A DNA stretch of 64,000 nt. It comes from Ancylomarina sp. DW003. Lineage in GTDB: Bacteria; Bacteroidota; Bacteroidia; Bacteroidales; Marinifilaceae. This document shows, one piece after another, positions 47,168 through 57,228 of the stretch. The notes under the pieces were generated by a model that saw only the letters and a program-made list of their open reading frames with translations, searched no databases and had not been told where the DNA came from. The stretch covers positions 124,001 through 188,000 of the forward strand of contig NZ_JAKJSD010000008.1 in the NCBI RefSeq assembly GCF_029029505.1, read 5' to 3'. The position numbers and the translations under genes were made by a program. Each line of letters begins with the position of its first letter. The stretch's first letter is position 1.

Positions 47168-50100
47168 TTAAAAGTTAAGATTTAATCCGAAAGTATAAGT
47201 TCTGGCAGCTGGGTAGAAACCATAGTCTATTCCACCACCAATAGGATCTCCAGTGGAAGCCGCTGGATCATAGCCCGTATAATCTGTAAAAGTGTACAGG
47301 TTACTCACAGCAGCATAAAAACGAAGTTTCGAAATATTCAGCTTCTCAGTTAGACCTTTTGCTAAAGTATAACCCAACTGTACATTCTGTATTCTTAGGA
47401 AAGAAGCATCTTCTACATAATAATCAGAGAAGATTCCATTGGCTGTTGCACCAGTCGTTAATCGTGGTACAGAATGACTAGTACCTTCACCAGTCCATCT
47501 ATTTAGGTTTGTGCCTAATTTATTCACATTGACGTTTGCTCTCTCATAGTTCCTTACCATTTCGTTACCGATTGAAGCATAAGCATAAGCCGTAAAGTCA
47601 AAATCTTTATAGTTAAGAGACAGATTTAATCCCATGGTTACATCAGGAATTGGGTCTCCAAGATTGGTTCTATCTTTTGTATCCAAAACACCATCACCAT
47701 TTAGATCCTTGTATCTGATATCACCTGGCTGTGCTTCAGCTCCCAATGCAACTTGTGAAGGGTGGGCACTTACTTCTGCTGTATTCTGGAATACGCCATC
47801 TGTTTTGTAGCCATAGAAATAACCAATCGGCAAACCAACTTCCATTCTCGAAGGTTTTGGTTGGCCTACACCGAAATTACCACCTTCAATAAATCCTGAA
47901 CCATTATTTACTTTGGTTACTTCATTGTCAAGTGTTGTAAAATTGTAATTCACTTTAAAGACAAGATCTTCACCTATTTTACCACGGTAACCAACTGCAA
48001 ATTCAAAGCCTCGGTTCCGAACCTCCCCAGCATTAATCGTTGGACCTGCCGCACCAGGTGCAGCTACTCCTAAAATACCAGAAACAGGTATGTCTTGGAT
48101 CAATAAATCATTAGTGGTTTTTACAAAGTAGTCCGCATTAATATCAAGCTTGTTATTTAAAAGTTTAACATCTAAACCAAAGTCAATCTGTTCCGACTCT
48201 TCCCACTTAACAATTGGATTAGGCAGAACACCAATGGCTTTTCCATTAACTAACTTACCGTCTAAAACATAAGTTGCTTCACCATCAAGTTGCGATAAAT
48301 ACTTATAGCTGTCAATCTTGTCAGATCCTAAGATACCATAACTTGCACGTAGCTTAATAAAATCAATACTTTCAATACTACTCAAAAAGTCTTCATCTGA
48401 AATAACCCAACCTGCCGTAGCCGAAGGGAAATAGGCAACACTCTCATCTGGTCCGAATTTGGTAGAAGCATCTCTTCTAATCATAGCAGAAAGAAGGTAT
48501 TTTCCTGCATAATCATACTGTATACGTGTAAAATAAGATAATCTTCTCTGGTCGTAATCCCATGAATTATTCGATTTTGAATCACTAGTTCCCTCGGCAA
48601 GAGAAATATCTGCAAATTCCCATGAGTTATTAGGAACATCAAATCCTGTTGCATCTAGATGGTCACCTTCCTCTTTAAAGATGGTTGTTCCCAAAGTAGC
48701 TGTTACATGATGCTTATCAGAGAATGTATTATCGTAAGTAACAAAGGCATCGAAAGTATAATCAGCAAAATTTTCTTTAGCTTGAAAAACACTACTTCTC
48801 TGTCTATTAAATACTTTCCCCTCTCCATAAGAAATCTTCTTATTAAATACTTTTTCATCGCTATTACCAGTATTGAAACCAATACGAGCAGTTGCTTTTA
48901 TATGAGGAGAATATTTATAATCTAAACTAAAGCTTCCACTTAATCGTTTTGATTTGTAATCGTTATACGTGTCATTAATTTGAGCTAAAGGGTTGATAAT
49001 TTCATTTCCTAAGCTACTAGGTGCAAGAAAATAATCTCCCGCATCATCATATACTGGCATGGTAGATGGCATATTTAATGCATTAAATAAAACCGAACCC
49101 AAACCATTTTCATTAATCGATTTCCTTTTTAAGTAAGTGTAAATTAATGAAGACTTAAATTTTAATTTTTCAGAGATATCAACACCAAGGTTAATTCTTG
49201 CTGTATTTCTTTTATATCCAGATTTATCTTTACCTACAATACCCTCCTGATCAAGATCAGAAGCACTTATAGCGTAAACAATCTTATCTGATCCACCTGT
49301 TAAGCTCACATCATTTTTAAAGATTGGAGCCGTTTCGAAAACTTCATTTTGCCAGTTGGTTCCTTTTCCCAAACTCGAAATATTGGTAAAAGGAAGGCTT
49401 TCACCATTAGCGGCATAAGCCTCATTTAATAAAACAGCATATTCTGTTGCATTTAAGACAGGAAGCTTTCTTGTTGTTTCCTGAATACCCAAAGAACTAT
49501 TAAAACGAACACTTGGAGCAGTATTCTTTTTACCACTTTTGGTAGTTACCAATACAATACCATTTGCTCCTACCGTACCATAAATAGCAGCCTGTGCATC
49601 TTTCAATACGGTAATACTTTCAATATCATCAGGATTTAAAGTTTCTAGTGAACCTTGGTATCCATCAATAATAACCACTGGAGAAGCATCACCATTCGTA
49701 GAAATACCACGAATACGAATATCCAAACTAGCACCTGGAGCTCCAGAACCAGAAGACACAACCACACCTGAAGTTGTTCCTTGTAAAGCCTGTTCTGCTC
49801 TAGCTGGTTTTAATTCTGCAATTGTTTTAGCACCAAGCACAGAAACCGCTCCCGTTACATCTCTTTTCTTTTGAGTACCATACCCAACAACAACAACCTC
49901 ATCAAGACCAGTTGTCTCAACTTTTAGAGTCACATTAATAACTTTTTGATCGCCGACAAGAATTTCTTCTGAAACAAATCCAATCATAGAAAACACTAAA
50001 GTTGCATCTTCAGGAACTTCTATAGAAAACTTACCATCAAAATCTGTTGAGGTACCTATTGTAGTTCCTTTTACTACAACTGAAGCAAAAGGGACAGGGC

Positions 50101-50203
50101 TCCCATCTTCTGCTGCAGTAACGACACCAGTCACCACATTCTGTTGTGCAAAAATCTGCAGGCTAAGAAATGTGAGAAATAAAAACAAAACCGTTTTTTT
50201 CAT
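47168..50203 (-). CDS. SusC-family TonB-dependent transporter for beta-glucan
   Basis: 1011 residues, signal peptide 1-19 (MKKTVLFLFLTFLSLQIFA). A CarboxypepD_reg-like domain (VTAAEDGSPVPFASVVVKG) is followed by a plug with LDEVVVVGYGTQKKRDVTGAV and the SusC signature variant YGTVGANGIVLVTTKSG, then a beta barrel ending TFGLNLNF. There is no STN domain, in line with control by the neighbouring SusR-like regulator instead of FecR. It is the first gene of the catabolic operon and would import laminari-oligosaccharides. Confidence 0.95.
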   Translation of the reverse strand: MKKTVLFLFLTFLSLQIFAQQNVVTGVVTAAEDGSPVPFASVVVKGTTIGTSTDFDGKFSIEVPEDATLVFSMIGFVSEEILVGDQKVINVTLKVETTGLDEVVVVGYGTQKKRDVTGAVSVLGAKTIAELKPARAEQALQGTTSGVVVSSGSGAPGASLDIRIRGISTNGDASPVVIIDGYQGSLETLNPDDIESITVLKDAQAAIYGTVGANGIVLVTTKSGKKNTAPSVRFNSSLGIQETTRKLPVLNATEYAVLLNEAYAANGESLPFTNISSLGKGTNWQNEVFETAPIFKNDVSLTGGSDKIVYAISASDLDQEGIVGKDKSGYKRNTARINLGVDISEKLKFKSSLIYTYLKRKSINENGLGSVLFNALNMPSTMPVYDDAGDYFLAPSSLGNEIINPLAQINDTYNDYKSKRLSGSFSLDYKYSPHIKATARIGFNTGNSDEKVFNKKISYGEGKVFNRQRSSVFQAKENFADYTFDAFVTYDNTFSDKHHVTATLGTTIFKEEGDHLDATGFDVPNNSWEFADISLAEGTSDSKSNNSWDYDQRRLSYFTRIQYDYAGKYLLSAMIRRDASTKFGPDESVAYFPSATAGWVISDEDFLSSIESIDFIKLRASYGILGSDKIDSYKYLSQLDGEATYVLDGKLVNGKAIGVLPNPIVKWEESEQIDFGLDVKLLNNKLDINADYFVKTTNDLLIQDIPVSGILGVAAPGAAGPTINAGEVRNRGFEFAVGYRGKIGEDLVFKVNYNFTTLDNEVTKVNNGSGFIEGGNFGVGQPKPSRMEVGLPIGYFYGYKTDGVFQNTAEVSAHPSQVALGAEAQPGDIRYKDLNGDGVLDTKDRTNLGDPIPDVTMGLNLSLNYKDFDFTAYAYASIGNEMVRNYERANVNVNKLGTNLNRWTGEGTSHSVPRLTTGATANGIFSDYYVEDASFLRIQNVQLGYTLAKGLTEKLNISKLRFYAAVSNLYTFTDYTGYDPAASTGDPIGGGIDYGFYPAARTYTFGLNLNF

Positions 50204-50456
50204 AAAATATCAGTTTAGGTTAAAAATCTAAGTTTAATGCAGTGCTTGGCTAGTAGCTCCTACATCGTTTGCAATATAAATAGGCGAATCTCCCTAAGGA
50301 AAAATTCTACTACATCACAAACTCAACACAGATCAAAACACAATACATCATTACTACATCACACGCAAAACAAACAAACCTTAAGTGTTGTTTTTCAGAC
50401 ATTTAACAATATACACAAATATGAAATTGCTCACAAGTCAATACATCAAAATAAAT
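50204..50456 (-). promoter_or_regulatory. Regulatory gap before the laminarin susC
   Basis: Gene-free 250 bases between the regulator terminator and susC; the operon promoter and the binding site of the regulator should lie here. A possible -7 element TATATTGC occurs on the minus strand near 50264-50271, but I cannot fix a -33 element or an operator. Confidence 0.4.
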
Positions 50457-50489
50457 AAAGGGGAAATGATTAGACTCATTCCCCCTTTT
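50457..50489 (-). terminator. Terminator of the SusR-like regulator gene
   Basis: Thirteen-position stem (one mismatch) aaaggggaaatga/tcattcccccttt around a 6-base loop, then ATTTATTTTG on the minus strand, 20 bases after the stop. Confidence 0.75.
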
Positions 50490-50508
50490 TACTTTAAAAG
50501 AATCCCAA

Positions 50509-53427
50509 TTAGACTCTTAAAATAAAATCGATTAGATTCTCTTCACGACTTAAATCAAATTTCTTGCGCAAACGATATCGACTAATTTCAACACCTCGTA
50601 CCGAAATATTCATTAGTGGTGCAATCTCTTTTGTTGACAAATTCATTCTTAAATAAGCACAAATCCGCAAATCTTTAGGTGTTAACTGGGGGTATTCTAC
50701 TCTCAATCTTTTTAAGAAATCTTCGTGTACCTGATCGAAGTGCATCTCGAACTGCTCCCAATCTTGTTCGCTATTAAATTCGGCATCCACCTTTTTCATC
50801 AATTCCCTAACTTGCACCAATGCAATTGGATCCTTAATCTTCTTAAGTGCCTTCTTTAGTTCCCCTACTGAATACGATAAGACTTCATTTTTATGAATAA
50901 TATTCATGGTCGATCCAGCTAATTCTCTATTCTTAAATTCAACTTCTCTTCTTAATTTTTCATTTCGAAGTTGAACAATTTCTTTTTCTGCAATAAGAGC
51001 TTCTTCTCTGAATTTCTGTTCGTTTGCTTTCAACTCTGCTTCCTGCCTTTTTTTAAGGCGCATCTGTTCAAATCTTATTCTTCTCCTAACCAAATAAACC
51101 ATTAGAAGTAGAATTAAAATACAAACAAGCAAATAAACCAAATAGGCAATTAACGACCTGTACCAAGGTGGAGCAATAGAAAAATGGAATTCGGAAGGCC
51201 TTGCTTTAATCCCATATTGGTTTTCGGCACCAATTCTAAAGGTATAATCTCCTTCTGGTAAATTTGTATATTCTTTCTGTAATCTATTAACACACAACAC
51301 AGGTTCATCGTCAAAACCAAGCAACTGATAATTATAACGCACCAAATCTGGCTCGCTATATTGAGGTGCAGAAAATTTAAATCTCAAAGCATTATCACGA
51401 TAGGCTAATAAAAGAGGCTCTTCATTATCTTTTAAATCAGTTTGATTGTTGTTGCCTAAATAAATAATAGAATCCTGAGGCCCCGTAATACTAACTTCAC
51501 GAATAAGAACATCGTAATCTGAATCATATTGTTTTGTTATGGTCGGGTTGTAATGTACAAAACCTCGTTCAGTTCCAAACAAAACATTTTTACGATCATA
51601 GGTGTATGCATTTTCAAAAGCACCAATAAAAGCACCTTTTAAAGAAAGAAAGGGCTTTCTCACCATTTCATAAGAATTTCCTATTTGCCTCTTCAATAAA
51701 CCCAGACTTCCTCCCTGAAAGAACCAAACATCACCATTCTCATCTTCTATCAATTTATTCACTCGATCATCTGAACCAAACAAGTCATTCAGATATTTAT
51801 GCTTATCAAAACGGTCTAATTCCGGGAGGTATTTATAAAAGCCGTTGGGACTGGAAAATACAATTTCACCACGAATTTTATTAACATTGATATTCAGTTT
51901 GGAAGCAAAACCATCATCCTCACCAAAAAATCTATAATTAACACAACTATCCAAGTCAGAATTTAAAAAGATACGGTATACGCCCTTATATCCATGACAC
52001 ATCCATATGGAATTATCATCGCTCCATATCATTTCACGAGATGATTCTTTAAAACCACTAATTTCTTTCACAAACTGCCATTTCCCTTGTGTCTTTGACG
52101 ATTTCTCAAAAAGAACTAATCCTGAGTAGGTTCCCCCTATCATTTGGTTTGGAAATTCCTTTTTATACAAATATTTCCATCCTCCTTCGATATCACAAAT
52201 TAAATCAGCCTGCTTTTTCTCAATACGGAAAGTTCCTTTATTATGCCCGCATATTAACTCACCATCAATTACTTGCAGTGACCAAACCTGACCTGATGTG
52301 TTTTTAACTAACTCTAAATCCTTCGTTTTTAATAGCACATTAAAATCACCAGATAGCTCTTTACAAAACAAGCCCATATTGGTTCCTAAATAAAGGTAAT
52401 TATCATGGACAATAGAAGAATACCCTGTACCAATATCTTTATCTGTTTTAAACATGGACAGAGGTGAACTAACCTCGAGATAATCAATTCCATTATCGAG
52501 CCCCAACCATAGATTTTTATCCTTATCTTGAAAAAGGCTTAATATTGTATTGTTTTGCAAGCCCTTAGCAGAATTAACATGTTGAACTAATTGACCAGCC
52601 CTATCTAGAATATAAAGTCCATTCATTACACTACCAAAGGCATAATAGCGATCACCAAGCGAAATACCCGAAAACAACTGATTCTTTTTAAACATCTCAT
52701 TTAATGAGGTATCCCAAACTTGAACCTTATCTCCATCAAACATAAACAGACCAGATGTAACAGTGGCAATAATTCTAGAATGATCTGAATAAGGCAAAAT
52801 ACTCACAATCTCAATATCCTTAAAAAATCCGCCACCTCTAACCTGCTCAACTTTCTGCTTATTCAATAAGCATAGGCCTTTTTCTTTTTCTTGGATAAAT
52901 AGCTGATTATCTATCAAAAAACTATAGTGAAATTCAGTATCAGCATTAAAGACCGTAATTTTCCCTCCCTTATAATAAAGTATCTTTTGAAAAGAATGAA
53001 AAAGCATACCATTTTCAAAGGGAAAGATTTGCCAAATCTCAGAAAAATCTCGCTCCGATTCAGGTATTAAATCAATAAGAGAGTGATAGCTTAACTTGCC
53101 CTGCTGATCGGATTCCAAATACCCCAGCTCATTATAAGCCCCCACGTAAACCCTTTGTAAACTATCAACAGCCAAGGATCGTACGACAGAATTATTGGGC
53201 ATTGGAATCAAACGCCATGAGTTACCATCGTATTCTAAAACACCTTCATTATTGGCAAAATACATCAAGCCATTTGAGCGCTGCACCATATTCCAATTCT
53301 GAGAGCCCCCTTTATATTCCCGTTTCGAAAAACTGTGAATAAATGGAATCCCTACACTTTTAACCTCAGCAAAAACACTGCTGGCAACAAAACAAAAGAT
53401 TAAACTTAAACTGATGATTTTTCTCAC
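50509..53427 (-). CDS. SusR-like membrane regulator with beta-propeller sensor and LuxR-type HTH
   Basis: A GTG at 53427 gives VRKIISLSLIFCFVASSVFA, a clean signal peptide, and 972 residues; an ATG at 53547 would add 40 residues including another hydrophobic stretch and is less likely. The periplasmic part is a two-propeller sensor (repeated NGLMYFANNEGVLEYDG, LWLGLDNGIDYLEV, GDVWFFQGG) ending in a Y_Y_Y domain (YNYQLLGFDDEP, YTFRIGAENQYG). One membrane helix (LIAYLVYLLVCILILLLMVYL), a coiled coil and a C-terminal HTH (LTPKDLRICAYLRMNLSTKEIAPLMNISVRGVEISRYRLRKK, positions near 955-1000 of the longer frame) follow. No kinase domain. It should sense glucan oligosaccharides and activate the operon. 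Confidence 0.88.
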   Translation of the reverse strand: MRKIISLSLIFCFVASSVFAEVKSVGIPFIHSFSKREYKGGSQNWNMVQRSNGLMYFANNEGVLEYDGNSWRLIPMPNNSVVRSLAVDSLQRVYVGAYNELGYLESDQQGKLSYHSLIDLIPESERDFSEIWQIFPFENGMLFHSFQKILYYKGGKITVFNADTEFHYSFLIDNQLFIQEKEKGLCLLNKQKVEQVRGGGFFKDIEIVSILPYSDHSRIIATVTSGLFMFDGDKVQVWDTSLNEMFKKNQLFSGISLGDRYYAFGSVMNGLYILDRAGQLVQHVNSAKGLQNNTILSLFQDKDKNLWLGLDNGIDYLEVSSPLSMFKTDKDIGTGYSSIVHDNYLYLGTNMGLFCKELSGDFNVLLKTKDLELVKNTSGQVWSLQVIDGELICGHNKGTFRIEKKQADLICDIEGGWKYLYKKEFPNQMIGGTYSGLVLFEKSSKTQGKWQFVKEISGFKESSREMIWSDDNSIWMCHGYKGVYRIFLNSDLDSCVNYRFFGEDDGFASKLNINVNKIRGEIVFSSPNGFYKYLPELDRFDKHKYLNDLFGSDDRVNKLIEDENGDVWFFQGGSLGLLKRQIGNSYEMVRKPFLSLKGAFIGAFENAYTYDRKNVLFGTERGFVHYNPTITKQYDSDYDVLIREVSITGPQDSIIYLGNNNQTDLKDNEEPLLLAYRDNALRFKFSAPQYSEPDLVRYNYQLLGFDDEPVLCVNRLQKEYTNLPEGDYTFRIGAENQYGIKARPSEFHFSIAPPWYRSLIAYLVYLLVCILILLLMVYLVRRRIRFEQMRLKKRQEAELKANEQKFREEALIAEKEIVQLRNEKLRREVEFKNRELAGSTMNIIHKNEVLSYSVGELKKALKKIKDPIALVQVRELMKKVDAEFNSEQDWEQFEMHFDQVHEDFLKRLRVEYPQLTPKDLRICAYLRMNLSTKEIAPLMNISVRGVEISRYRLRKKFDLSREENLIDFILRV

Positions 53428-53966
53428 AATAAACAGAAAGATTAGTATATAGATAAAGAGTAAATAAGCTGTATAATAATTGTCTCCCGGGGTACGAGAA
53501 TATGTATGGCAATTCCCCACTTCCTCAACTTGGAAAAAGGAATACATAGTAATAAGATAGGGAAAATAATATGAATCCTAATCAATAACAAAACTCTGTC
53601 AGATTAATTCAGTGAAATTTGTTTGAAAATATTCACTCTAAAATCAGAAATTTTCATCAGCTAATCAAAAAAAGACAAACCTATCAGATTGCCTTTTTAA
53701 AATATCAATTCAACTTCTCCAATCATTTCACTTTTTTTTAGCAGCAAGAATCATCCTCTTGTTTAATGATACGTATCCCTCATAAGTAAAGTTTTTACCT
53801 GTAATTTGTCACTTCAATTGAAATTCAATGATATTACCCAAAGCTAGTGGTAGTAATTTTAATAGAATTTCAACACCCTACCTCTTAGTGAACTATCAAG
53901 TAAGTACAAATAATCACACTAATGCAAACGACAACAAATCAAGCCTAATTTACAATCTTAATAAAC

Positions 53967-53980
53967 CCCTCTCTCTCCGC
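53967..53980 (+). repeat. 14-bp copy of the tRNA-Ser 3' end (att-like)
   Basis: ccctctctctccgc is identical to 25761-25774, which is the last 13 bases of tRNA-Ser plus one. With two mismatches the match extends to about 20 bases (aa-y-14-m-at). It is in the same orientation as the tRNA, 28.2 kb away, as expected of the distal attachment site of an element integrated in the tRNA gene. CT-rich composition weakens the case. Confidence 0.5.
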
Positions 53981-54000
53981 CATGCAGAAATTAACAAAAA

Positions 54001-54031
54001 AAACCTTGTAAACGTTAAATTTACAAAGTTT
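54001..54031 (+). terminator. Hairpin behind the tRNA-like fragment
   Basis: aaaccttgtaaa pairs with tttacaaagttt over 12 positions (one mismatch, 7-base loop). It starts 21 bases after the tRNA-like end, almost the spacing seen between tRNA-Ser and its terminator (24), so it may be the original tRNA terminator. Confidence 0.45.
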
Positions 54032-54120
54032 TCTCCATTTAGAACCAGCACAATTAATCATTACAGCGTATCACCTCGAACCTATAGGGAGAAAACCTGT
54101 TTATGATATTGGTAGGGGGT

Positions 54121-54169
54121 AAAAAATAAAGCCCGGCTCCCATTCACGTGTTAGAGAAAGAAGCCAGGC
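54121..54169 (-). terminator. Terminator of the third SusCD locus
   Basis: GCCTGGCT pairs with AGCCGGGC (one G-U) on the minus strand and is followed by TTTATTTTTTA, 22 bases after the lipoprotein stop. Confidence 0.75.
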
Positions 54170-54190
54170 CATATTTAAAAAATTATATCA

Positions 54191-55516
54191 TTAATCCTCT
54201 ACCGATTTCCAACACATCCTGGTTGGACAGTAATTTATGGCATGTAGAACACGCTTACCCTGCTCATAAGTAAGAGTAGTACACAAAGATTCCAGGTCCA
54301 TTATATTGGTTGATTTATACTCAAATCCGCTTACAACATCCACTTTATACAGTTTGTTCTTATATAATGTCCAATTAAATGTAAAAGTATCGTCACAGTA
54401 ATCTAAATCAGAACTAGGAGGGAATGGGCCTATTCTATAATTATCTAATAATCCAAGCCATTCTCCGGCAATTTGAGCAAATTCCTGATTAATAAAGTCT
54501 TTACGCGGGATAAATCCACCTATATCCAGAGCTCCATATTCAATTGGTGCTCCTTCATCAACTTCTGTCAAGGCAGGGTATACGCCTGCCAAAGTACCGT
54601 CATTGTGCCCGGTTAATATATGTCTCGGCATGAAGTTGTATTGATCATAAGCATAACTTTGCTTAACTGCAATAACCCAAACATTAAAGAACTTGGTGTG
54701 ATCCCACATTGCTCCTTTTTCTGTGATGTACGGAGTCATATTTACTTTTGGATACAGACCATTTCCGCCCATAGGTAGATTAAACATATCAGCATGTTCC
54801 TCTTCGGCGGTATCTGTACTCATTTGAATAATATTCATTCCCGGAACAGCCAGGGGTGCCCCTTTATTATCATATTTAGCAGCTACAAATTTTATTTTTG
54901 TATCAAAACCATTTGGACTTGTATTTGTCAATCGTTGAAAAGCGAGGTTCGCTTGATCTAGTTTATCTTGAATATGCTCCTCAGTAAACGTAAAATCAGT
55001 GGGAAGAAGTGAAGCAGGCTCAAAAATATGAAAGATTACAGGAATTGTTTTTTCGGTACGTAATGCCTCATCTATTTCAAATTTTTTCAAGAGAACTTCG
55101 TGTTTTGCTGTTTCTTGTCCGAACACTCTTGCAAATAGATACACTTTTTCTTCATTGGTATCTACATCGCCAACATAGTTTTCAGTATCAAATTCAACCG
55201 GCTCCTGCCCTACGTATTGATAATAGTACTTTATAGCACCATCAGGCAGGTTCGTCTTAACCAAGTCATGCTCAACTTCAATTGTATCTCCTTTGGAATC
55301 TATCTGTATTCCAAATTGAATCAGGCTTAAATCGAGTTCTAATTCCGATACCCCATCAAGAAGTAACATGATGTGGTTTGTTTTCAAAATTATTGAATCA
55401 ATATCTGCAGCCGTAGTTTCATGAAGATCATATTGAAAATCTTCCGTTTCATCGCAAGCTGTGAAAAGAAAAAACACAGCGAGCAAGGAATATAGTATAT
55501 ACTTTATATTTTTCAT
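54191..55516 (-). CDS. Pappalysin-like lipoprotein with destroyed zinc site (pseudo-metalloprotease)
   Basis: 441 residues, lipoprotein signal ending at C21 (FLFTAC). The protein matches the Bacteroidota zinc-metalloproteinase lipoproteins found beside SusCD genes: TIPVIFHIFEP, EEHIQDKLDQANLAFQRL, a late NIMDLES Met-turn and INYCPTR. The zinc motif expected as HExGHWLGLxHxF reads QIAGEWLGLLDNY at 348-360: all three histidines and the catalytic glutamate are replaced, while the scaffold G-W-LGL remains. The Met-turn methionine is kept. It is therefore probably a binding protein rather than a protease. It closes the fecR-susC-susD locus, 45 bases after susD. Confidence 0.8.
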   Translation of the reverse strand: MKNIKYILYSLLAVFFLFTACDETEDFQYDLHETTAADIDSIILKTNHIMLLLDGVSELELDLSLIQFGIQIDSKGDTIEVEHDLVKTNLPDGAIKYYYQYVGQEPVEFDTENYVGDVDTNEEKVYLFARVFGQETAKHEVLLKKFEIDEALRTEKTIPVIFHIFEPASLLPTDFTFTEEHIQDKLDQANLAFQRLTNTSPNGFDTKIKFVAAKYDNKGAPLAVPGMNIIQMSTDTAEEEHADMFNLPMGGNGLYPKVNMTPYITEKGAMWDHTKFFNVWVIAVKQSYAYDQYNFMPRHILTGHNDGTLAGVYPALTEVDEGAPIEYGALDIGGFIPRKDFINQEFAQIAGEWLGLLDNYRIGPFPPSSDLDYCDDTFTFNWTLYKNKLYKVDVVSGFEYKSTNIMDLESLCTTLTYEQGKRVLHAINYCPTRMCWKSVED

Positions 55517-55561
55517 CTGTTTAAATTTATTATTAAGATCTAAAACAACAAGTCGTAAAAT

Positions 55562-57025
55562 TTATTCATTTTCAGAGATGAAATCCCAACCTGGATTTTG
55601 GAAACAATTAGGGTTATGCAATATCTCAGCGTCCTCTGGAATTCGAAATGAATACCTGAAATCGTCTGGTAGCAAGGTATAGCTGTCCCCCCCCGTAGAG
55701 GTTCTGGTATAAGTTAGGCCAAGTCGCTTCATATCTAACCAACGGTAATTGGATTCACACAAGAATTCCTTTCTTCTTTCCCTCACAATTTCATCCAACA
55801 CATCATCCCCTCCGTAGGATACAAAACCAGGAATTCGGCTTTGCTTAACTTCATTTAAATGTACTCGTGCATTGCCTGGATCTCCTTCTCTTACATATGA
55901 TTCCGCAATAATTAATTTCATGTCAGCAACTCGCCATAAAGATTGAACAGTTCTACCGGCATCATCTGCTAACCCAAATTTTTCAAGCTGTCTCAATCCC
56001 GGTATACCTGATATATAAAAATCACGGCGAATATCATTATCATCATACAAATCAAACACAATATCTCTAACATAGATATCGTCACCAAGATCACTATGAT
56101 AATAGAATTCATATCCATCTGTCTCGGTTTTGATTGGAGTTGTTACACGTAATGCAGAAGTAGATGATCCTTCGGCTGGATTAAACACTTTCTGTAAATC
56201 ATTTTGTGTTTCAACCAAAGCCGTACCAGCGATTGATTTTTCTGCACAAATACGAGCATTTTCCCAGTCGTCAGGCTCACCTGCAGGAGACTCTGCACGC
56301 CACATATAAAACTCTGCCATTAAACCGTACATGGCTCTTCTATTGTAAATTATATTAAAATCACTAGGGTCAATATCCAGTTCTTCCAACGCCTTCAAAT
56401 CATTTAAAATAAAGTCATAAGTTTCTTTCTGACTTAGACGATCAGCGAAAGAATCCTCACTTAAAGCTTCAACACTTTTCATAATTGGCAAACCATATCT
56501 TTCCGGATCAGTTATACCGTACTCCGGCACTGCTCTGTATGGACAAAAATATTGAGCTAACTTAAGATAATAATAAGCTCTACTCATCAACACTTCGGCT
56601 TCCATTACGTTTATACCGTCTGAATTGTCACCAACCCTGTTAATCTCGTACACGAACAAGTTAAAATCACCAATGTTAGTGTACATACCAGTCCAAATGA
56701 GGTCAGTAACATAGGCGTATTGCCATTTAATTGTGTATCGTTCAAACCATTTCAGGTTAGTCGAAAAGAGGTTGGTAAAATCCAAATCATCCTCATATTC
56801 TCTGAAAATATTTTGCCCATATAAGCCCATCGGCTTAAACACATGGTAACCCGTTGCTCCTATGTCACCCTGTTCTACCTTTTTCATGTAACTACCTATC
56901 AACATTTTAAGTTCATCTACATTTTGAACGCTAAGCACATTCTTGGGTTGGACATCCAGATAATCGTCACAGGACATAACTAATGACGATAAGAATAACA
57001 ATAATAATATATATAACTTTCTCAT
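55562..57025 (-). CDS. SusD/RagB-family lipoprotein
   Basis: 487 residues with lipoprotein signal ending at C19 (SSLVMSC). It shows the SusD plan: DDYLDVQPKNVLSVQNVDEL at the N-terminus, MEAEVLMSRAYYYLKLAQYFCPYR, RRAMYGLMAEFYMWRAESPAGE and the C-terminal DEIVRERRKEFLCESNYRWLDMKRLG. It pairs with the STN-type SusC upstream after a 203-base gap. The ligand is unknown; the neighbouring protease-like lipoprotein suggests a proteinaceous ligand. Confidence 0.92.
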   Translation of the reverse strand: MRKLYILLLLFLSSLVMSCDDYLDVQPKNVLSVQNVDELKMLIGSYMKKVEQGDIGATGYHVFKPMGLYGQNIFREYEDDLDFTNLFSTNLKWFERYTIKWQYAYVTDLIWTGMYTNIGDFNLFVYEINRVGDNSDGINVMEAEVLMSRAYYYLKLAQYFCPYRAVPEYGITDPERYGLPIMKSVEALSEDSFADRLSQKETYDFILNDLKALEELDIDPSDFNIIYNRRAMYGLMAEFYMWRAESPAGEPDDWENARICAEKSIAGTALVETQNDLQKVFNPAEGSSTSALRVTTPIKTETDGYEFYYHSDLGDDIYVRDIVFDLYDDNDIRRDFYISGIPGLRQLEKFGLADDAGRTVQSLWRVADMKLIIAESYVREGDPGNARVHLNEVKQSRIPGFVSYGGDDVLDEIVRERRKEFLCESNYRWLDMKRLGLTYTRTSTGGDSYTLLPDDFRYSFRIPEDAEILHNPNCFQNPGWDFISENE

Positions 57026-57228
57026 CTGTTTATAATTTTCATGTTAAAGTTGCATAGTAGACACCGCACATACTTGTTGTTAGACGTCTTGCTATGACTT
57101 ATTTATTAATTTCATTTTGAAATGATAAGATACTGCTCTCAGTTTTAATGCAATTTCTCATGTCTGTTCAATCTTTTTAATTCATAAGATCTTTTTGTTT
57201 ACAATTACGCTGAGTTAGTACAGAAAAA

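Larger units (their letters stand above)
53548..54120. other. Gene-free stretch upstream of the laminarin regulator
   Basis: About 570 bases without a credible gene; the frame at 53828-54106 has no domain-like content and runs through the tRNA-like fragment. It holds the 14-bp repeat of the tRNA-Ser 3' end and a hairpin behind it. Confidence 0.5.

Noticed and set aside
53828-54106. Open frame of 92 codons in the gap upstream of the laminarin regulator
   Set aside because: Composition is asparagine/serine-rich noise, it spans the tRNA-like repeat and hairpin, and it has no neighbour on its strand.
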